Positions 59,225 to 64,000 of a stretch of 64,000 nucleotides of DNA are shown one piece after another. Source of the stretch: Duganella sp. 1224 (GTDB taxonomy: Bacteria > Pseudomonadota > Gammaproteobacteria > Burkholderiales > Burkholderiaceae_D); NCBI RefSeq assembly GCF_013408245.1, contig NZ_JACBYS010000001.1, positions 2,046,001 through 2,110,000 on the forward strand, given 5' to 3'. The translations under genes and the position numbers were made by a program. How positions within the stretch are numbered: position 1 is the first letter of the stretch; every line of letters begins with the position of its first letter. The notes under the pieces were generated by a model. It saw only the letters and a list, made by a program, of their open reading frames with translations, ran no database searches and had not been told where the DNA came from.

Positions 59225-62200
59225 ATGACCGACGCCCTGCAAGCCGCCCACGTGTACCACTTCCATCCCGCCGTGTCGGCGTGGTTCGAGGGGGCGTTTG
59301 CGCGCGCCACCGAGGCGCAGCGCCAGGCCTGGCCGCACATCCAGGCCGGCCGCGCCACGCTGATTGCCGCCCCCACCGGCTCCGGCAAGACGCTGACCGC
59401 CTTCCTGGCCGCGATCGACGCGCTGGTGCGCGAGAGCCGCGGCGGGCCGCTGCCCGATGAGACGCGGGTGCTGTACGTGTCGCCGCTCAAGGCGCTGTCC
59501 AACGACATCCGCGTCAACCTGCTGGCGCCACTGGAGGGCATCGGCCGCGCGCTGGCGGCGCTCGGCCTGCCGCCGCACGGCATCCGCACCGCCGTGCGCA
59601 CCGGCGACACCACCCAGGCCGAGCGCAACGCCATGCGCCGGCGCGCGCCGCACATCCTGGTGTCGACGCCGGAGTCGCTGTACGTGATGCTGGGGTCGGA
59701 CAGCGGCCGCGCCATGCTGGCCGGCGTGCGCACGGTGATCGTCGACGAGATCCACGCGGTGGCCGGCAGCAAGCGTGGCAGCCACCTGGCCCTGAGCCTG
59801 GAGCGGCTGGCGGCGCTGTGCGCGCGGCCACCGGTGCGGGTCGGCCTGTCGGCCACGCAGAAGCCGATCGCGGCGGTGGCGCGCTTCCTGGCCGGCGCCG
59901 GCCGCCCGTGCGCGGTGGTGGACGTGGGCCACGTGCGCGCGCGCGACCTCAACCTGGAGCTGCCGCCGGTGCCGCTGGAGGCGGTGATGGCCAATGACGT
60001 GTGGGAGCGCGTCTACGACCGCCTGGCCGAGCTGACCGTCATGCACCGCACCACGCTGATCTTCGTCAACACGCGGCGCATGGCCGAGCGCATGGCGCGC
60101 CACCTGGCCGACCGTCTCGGCGGCGAGCACGTGGCGGCGCACCACGGCAGCCTGTCGAAGGAATCGCGGCAGGACGCCGAGCAGCGCCTCAAGCGCGGCG
60201 AACTGCGGGTGCTGATCGCCACCGCGTCGCTGGAACTGGGCATCGACATCGGCGATGTAGACCTGGTGTGCCAGATCGGTTCGCCGCGCAGCATCGCCGC
60301 CTTCTTGCAGCGCGTGGGCCGCTCCGGCCACCACGTCGGCGGCCTGCCCAAGGGGCGGCTATTCCCCACCTCGCGCGACGATCTGATCGAATGCGCGGCG
60401 CTGCTGGACTGCGTGCGCCGCAACGAGCTCGATGCGCTGCGCGTGCCGCCGGCGCCGCTGGACGTGCTGGCGCAGCAGATCGTGGCGGAGGTGTCGTGCC
60501 GCGAATGGGGCGAGGACGCGCTGTTCGCGCTGCTGCGGCAGGCCTCGCCCTACGCGCAACTGGAGCGCCAGCGCTATGACGACGTGCTGCGCATGCTCAC
60601 CGACGGCTACACCGGCCGCCAGGGCGTGCGCGGCGCCTATCTGCACCGCGACACGGTCAGCGGCACGCTGCGCGGCCGGCGCGGCGGCAAGATGACGGCG
60701 GTGATGTCCGGCGGGACGATACCGGACAACGCCGACTACACGGTGGTGCTGGAGCCGCAGGGCCAGAACATCGGTACCGTGCACGAGGACTTCGCGGTGG
60801 AGAGCCTGGCCGGTGACGTTTTCCAGCTCGGGAATACCTCGTACCGCATCCAGCGCATCGACGCCGGCAAGGTGCGGGTGGAGGACGCGCATGGCGCGGC
60901 GCCCAATATTCCATTCTGGCTGGGCGAAGCGCCCGGCCGCACGGATGAACTGTCGATCGGCGTGGCGCGCCTGCGCGGCGAGATCGACCGCCTGCTGGCC
61001 GGCGACGCAAGCGGCGTCGATGACGGCGCTGGCAGCGGCGAGGCCGCCATCGAGCGCGTGGTCGACTGGCTGGCCGCGCACCTCGGGCTGCGCGACGACG
61101 CCGCGCGCCAGATCGCCGAGTACATGGCGCGCTCGCGCGCCACACTGGGCGCCCTGCCCACCCGCGACACGCTGGTGATGGAGCGCTTCTTCGACGAATC
61201 GGGCGGCATGCAGCTGGTGATCCACGCGCCCTACGGCAGCCGCGTCAACCGCGCCTGGGGGCTGGCGCTGCGCAAGCGGTTCTGCCGCACCTTCAATTTC
61301 GAGCTGCAGGCGGCGGCCACCGAGGATGCGATCGTGCTGTCGCTGTCCGAAAGCCACAGTTTTCCGCTGGACGAGGTGTGGCGCTACCTGCGCGCCAGCA
61401 GCGCCGAGCATATCCTGATCCAGGCCCTGCTGGACGCGCCGCTGTTCAACGTGCGGTGGCGCTGGAACGCCACCACTTCGCTGGCCCTGCCGCGCTTCAG
61501 CGGCGGGCGCAAGGTGGCGCCGCAGCTGATGCGCATGAAGAGCGACGATTTGCTGGCGTCGGTGTTCCCCGACCAGGCGGCGTGCCTGGAGAACATCGTC
61601 GGCGAGCGCGAACTGCCCAGCCATCCGCTGGTGGATCAGACGCTGGACGACTGCCTGCACGAGGCCATGGACAGCGCGGGCTGGCTGGCGCTGTTGCGGC
61701 GCATGGAGGCGGGCGAGGTGCGGCTGCTGGCGCGCGACTTGCCGGCGCCGTCGCCGCTGGCGATGGAGATCCTGAACGCGCGGCCATATGCCTTCCTGGA
61801 CGATGCGCCGCTGGAGGAGCGGCGCACCCAGGCGGTGCTCAACCGCCGCTGGACCGACCCGGCGTCCACCGACGATCTGGGCGCGCTGGATGCCGGCGCG
61901 ATTGCCGCCGTGGCGGAGGAAGCCTGGCCATCGGTGCGCAACAGCGATGAGATGCAGGAAGCGCTGATGTCGCTGGCGTGCGTGTCGCATGACGAGGCGG
62001 CACGGGCGGAAGGCTGGCCGGCATGGCTGGCCAGCCTGGCCGACGGCGGCCGCGCCACGCGCCTGCGTGATGCCGATAGCGGCGCCGACCTGTGGGTGGC
62101 GCTGGAGCGGCTGCCCTGCGTGCACGCGGCGTATCCGGCCGCCGTCGCCACGCCCCCGCTGGCCGTGGATGCGGCGGCGCGCGGCACGCATGAGGAGTGG

Positions 62201-63712
62201 ACGCGCGATGCGGCGCTGGTCGAGATCCTGCGCGCGCGCCTGAGCGGCGTGGGGCCGCAGACAGTGGCGTCGATTGCCGCGCCGCTGGGCCTGACCGCAT
62301 CCACCACCACCATCGCGCTGACGCAACTGGAGAGCGAAGGCTACGTGATGCGCGGCCGCTTTACGCCCGGCGCCAGCGCCGAGGAATGGTGCGAGCGCCA
62401 TCTGCTGGCGCGCATCCATCGCTACACCATCAAGCGCCTGCGGCGCGAGATCGAGCCGGTGGAGCGCCAGGACTTCATGCGCTTCCTGTTCGAGTGGCAG
62501 CACCTGGCGCCGGACGCGCAGCTGCAAGGCGCGGACGCGCTGCCGCAGGCGCTGGCGCAGCTGGAAGGCTACGAGGCGGCCGCCGGCGCGTGGGAGAGCG
62601 AGCTGCTGGCCGCGCGCGTACAGGACTATTCGTCGCTGTGGCTGGACGACTTATGCCGCGCCGGCAAAATCGTCTGGACGCGGGTGGGCGCGCCGGCCAG
62701 CGCCGCCGGCGGTCCGGTGCGCAGCACGCCGCTGGTGCTGCTGCCGCGCCGCCAGTTGGCGCTGTGGCACGCGTTGCCGGCCGTGGCGGACGACATCGAG
62801 GTGTCGCCGCGCGCCGCGCGCGTGCTGGAAGCGCTGCGGCGTGAAGGCGCGATGTTCTTCGACGAGCTGTCGCACGACGCCCGCCTGCTGCCGGTGGAGC
62901 TGGAGAACACGCTGGGCGAGCTGGTGGCGACAGGCCTGGTCAACGCCGACAGCTACGCCGGCCTGCGCGCCATGCTGGTGCCGGCCAACAAGCGCGCCAG
63001 CAACGACAAGCGCCGCCGCCGCGGCGCCGGGCCGACCATGGAGGAAGCCGGCCGCTGGGCGCTGGTGCGGCGCGGCGACCACGTCAACATCACCGTGCGC
63101 CCGGTCGAAACCGCCACCCCGGGCGTCGCGCCCACGCCGGCCACATCCTCCGCTGGCGCTGCAGCGTCCAACGCCTTGGCGCCGCCCGCGTCTTCCGCGC
63201 CGCCCGCCGCTGCCGCACGGCCGGCGCCACCGGCCCGCAAGCCGCGCACCGATCCGGACACGCTGGAGCACATCGCCATGACGCTGCTGCGCCGCTATGG
63301 CGTCATGTTCTGGCGCCTGCTGGAGCGCGAGGCGAGCTGGATGCCGACCTGGCGCGAACTGCTGCCGGTCTACCACCGCCTGGAAGCGCGCGGCGAGATC
63401 CGCGGCGGCCGCTTCGTGGCCGGCCTGTCGGGCGAACAGTTCGCCCTGCCGGAAGCCATTCCGCTGCTGCGCGAGATGCGCCGCCGGCCGCACGACGGCA
63501 GCTACGTCTGCCTGTCCGGCGTCGATCCGCTCAACCTGTGCGGCACCCTGCTCCCCGGCGACAAGGTGCCGGCGCTGGCCGGCAACCGCCTGCTGTTCCG
63601 CGACGGCCTGCCGGTCGCCACCCAGGTGGCCGGCAAATTCCACTACGCGCCGGACGAGAAGGACCGCGAGCTGCTGCACGGCTGGCTGGTCGGCAGACAA
63701 GCCAGTTTTTAG
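59225..63712 (+). CDS. lhr: Lhr-type ATP-dependent DNA helicase
   Basis: The 1495-residue superfamily 2 helicase has Walker A PTGSGKT (50-56), DEIH (174-177) in Walker B, SATQKPIAAVARFLAG (motif III region), FVNTRRMAERMARHLADRL (motif IV) and QRVGRSGHHVGG (motif VI). A long Lhr-specific C-terminal extension follows. Lhr is a 3'-5' DNA translocase/helicase linked to repair, with a C-terminal winged-helix and protein-interaction region. An Ala/Pro-rich low-complexity insert (about residues 1300-1345) interrupts the C-terminal part. The ATG at 59225 is preferred over one 26 codons upstream, because MTDALQAAHVYHFHPAV resembles family starts. No clear ribosome site. Confidence 0.93.
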   Translation: MTDALQAAHVYHFHPAVSAWFEGAFARATEAQRQAWPHIQAGRATLIAAPTGSGKTLTAFLAAIDALVRESRGGPLPDETRVLYVSPLKALSNDIRVNLLAPLEGIGRALAALGLPPHGIRTAVRTGDTTQAERNAMRRRAPHILVSTPESLYVMLGSDSGRAMLAGVRTVIVDEIHAVAGSKRGSHLALSLERLAALCARPPVRVGLSATQKPIAAVARFLAGAGRPCAVVDVGHVRARDLNLELPPVPLEAVMANDVWERVYDRLAELTVMHRTTLIFVNTRRMAERMARHLADRLGGEHVAAHHGSLSKESRQDAEQRLKRGELRVLIATASLELGIDIGDVDLVCQIGSPRSIAAFLQRVGRSGHHVGGLPKGRLFPTSRDDLIECAALLDCVRRNELDALRVPPAPLDVLAQQIVAEVSCREWGEDALFALLRQASPYAQLERQRYDDVLRMLTDGYTGRQGVRGAYLHRDTVSGTLRGRRGGKMTAVMSGGTIPDNADYTVVLEPQGQNIGTVHEDFAVESLAGDVFQLGNTSYRIQRIDAGKVRVEDAHGAAPNIPFWLGEAPGRTDELSIGVARLRGEIDRLLAGDASGVDDGAGSGEAAIERVVDWLAAHLGLRDDAARQIAEYMARSRATLGALPTRDTLVMERFFDESGGMQLVIHAPYGSRVNRAWGLALRKRFCRTFNFELQAAATEDAIVLSLSESHSFPLDEVWRYLRASSAEHILIQALLDAPLFNVRWRWNATTSLALPRFSGGRKVAPQLMRMKSDDLLASVFPDQAACLENIVGERELPSHPLVDQTLDDCLHEAMDSAGWLALLRRMEAGEVRLLARDLPAPSPLAMEILNARPYAFLDDAPLEERRTQAVLNRRWTDPASTDDLGALDAGAIAAVAEEAWPSVRNSDEMQEALMSLACVSHDEAARAEGWPAWLASLADGGRATRLRDADSGADLWVALERLPCVHAAYPAAVATPPLAVDAAARGTHEEWTRDAALVEILRARLSGVGPQTVASIAAPLGLTASTTTIALTQLESEGYVMRGRFTPGASAEEWCERHLLARIHRYTIKRLRREIEPVERQDFMRFLFEWQHLAPDAQLQGADALPQALAQLEGYEAAAGAWESELLAARVQDYSSLWLDDLCRAGKIVWTRVGAPASAAGGPVRSTPLVLLPRRQLALWHALPAVADDIEVSPRAARVLEALRREGAMFFDELSHDARLLPVELENTLGELVATGLVNADSYAGLRAMLVPANKRASNDKRRRRGAGPTMEEAGRWALVRRGDHVNITVRPVETATPGVAPTPATSSAGAAASNALAPPASSAPPAAAARPAPPARKPRTDPDTLEHIAMTLLRRYGVMFWRLLEREASWMPTWRELLPVYHRLEARGEIRGGRFVAGLSGEQFALPEAIPLLREMRRRPHDGSYVCLSGVDPLNLCGTLLPGDKVPALAGNRLLFRDGLPVATQVAGKFHYAPDEKDRELLHGWLVGRQASF

Positions 63713-63767
63713 CCTACGGTGGCGTACCGCACATAAGCCCGGACGCGCGCGGCGTAGCATGGGGCGC

Positions 63768-64000
63768 ATGAAAAAATCGCGCCCACTCAAAATTTTCGTC
63801 GGCCTGTTGGCCACGCTGCTGCTGATCCTGGCGGCGATCGTCATCTTCGTGCTGACCTTCGACTGGAACCGCGCACGCCCCTGGATCAACCACCGCGTCT
63901 CCGACAGCATCGGCCGCGAGTTCGCCATCAACGGCGACCTGCGCGTGCGCTGGGAACAAGGCGACGCCACCGAATCCGGCTGGCGGCGCTACGTGCCGCG
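63768..64000 (+). CDS. AsmA-family protein, N-terminal fragment (3' partial)
   Basis: The first 77 codons of a gene that runs off the window. A basic start (MKKSRPLKIF) leads into one transmembrane helix (GLLATLLLILAAIVIFVLT), followed by FDWNRARPWINHRVSDSIGREFAINGDL, the start of the AsmA/TamB-like periplasmic domain. AsmA-like proteins are inner-membrane anchored and are involved in envelope lipid transport and outer-membrane biogenesis. An in-frame ATG three codons earlier (63759) is an alternative start. It begins 55 bp after lhr in the same direction. Confidence 0.8.
   Translation, partial: MKKSRPLKIFVGLLATLLLILAAIVIFVLTFDWNRARPWINHRVSDSIGREFAINGDLRVRWEQGDATESGWRRYVP

Noticed and set aside
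1..64000. CRISPR arrays, tRNA or rRNA genes, insertion sequences, prophage, defence systems
   Set aside because: I looked for repeat-spacer patterns, transposase or integrase motifs and RNA gene signatures and saw none.

Overview
The window is a GC-rich chromosomal segment, densely coded on both strands, with no rRNA, tRNA, insertion sequence, phage gene or CRISPR array that I can see. Protein style (HDOD proteins with an LVFPTS start, NodT/EmrAB efflux sets, many GGDEF/EAL and chemoreceptor proteins, an AsmA start typical of the group) suggests a betaproteobacterium of the Oxalobacteraceae (Massilia/Duganella/Rugamonas/Janthinobacterium type). That placement is inference from gene style, not from a marker gene.

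Layout. 1-3.0 kb: the end of a hybrid kinase, a soluble NarX-like kinase, type II NADH dehydrogenase and a His/Gly-rich periplasmic protein. 3.0-7.7 kb: a MarR-controlled EmrAB/NodT tripartite efflux operon with a clear palindromic operator, closed by a 30-bp perfect palindrome. 7.7-9.7 kb: an uncharacterised pair of coiled-coil membrane proteins. 9.7-14.2 kb: Lrp-type regulator and D-amino acid dehydrogenase, an HDOD protein, ZntB and a small membrane protein. 14.2-18.3 kb: an iron island with an MFS transporter, a SufR-like Fe-S regulator and a Fur-box-preceded FhuE-like receptor. 18.3-22.6 kb: a porin / PstS-like protein / GGDEF-EAL operon. 22.9-28.3 kb: a hybrid kinase, Fur, and a LysR/quinone oxidoreductase pair. 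28.3-35.3 kb: a six-gene signalling block, all on the minus strand (sensor kinase, FixJ-type regulator, lone receiver, EAL protein, chemoreceptor, FecR-domain protein). 35.4-39.9 kb: a MocR regulator, a chemoreceptor and a RocR-like receiver-EAL protein. 39.8-47.2 kb: MoaB-like protein, bestrophin, a GGDEF-EAL protein, TetR, a periplasmic binding protein and a Cache chemoreceptor. 47.3-53.3 kb: a molybdenum hydroxylase with a three-heme cytochrome c, then LysR and an old yellow enzyme. 53.5-55.4 kb: TehA-like channel and GlxA-type regulator. 55.4-64 kb: a double hybrid kinase, Lhr helicase and the start of an AsmA-family gene.

How it works together. The window is dominated by environmental sensing: four GGDEF/EAL proteins, three chemoreceptors, four complete histidine kinases plus a fifth partial one, and about ten one-component regulators. 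The most informative new signal is a palindrome of the form ATAC-N4-GTAT found twice, each exactly 25 bp upstream of a -10 element: once before the kinase/FixJ-regulator operon and once before the receiver/EAL/chemoreceptor operon. This predicts that the FixJ-type regulator activates its own operon and a c-di-GMP/chemotaxis output operon. A second shared 12-mer lies in the spacer of the promoters of a binding protein and of a Cache chemoreceptor, and overlaps the promoter of the TetR gene between them. Eight of the ten convergent gene pairs overlap at their 3' ends, so the segment has almost no room for intrinsic terminators.
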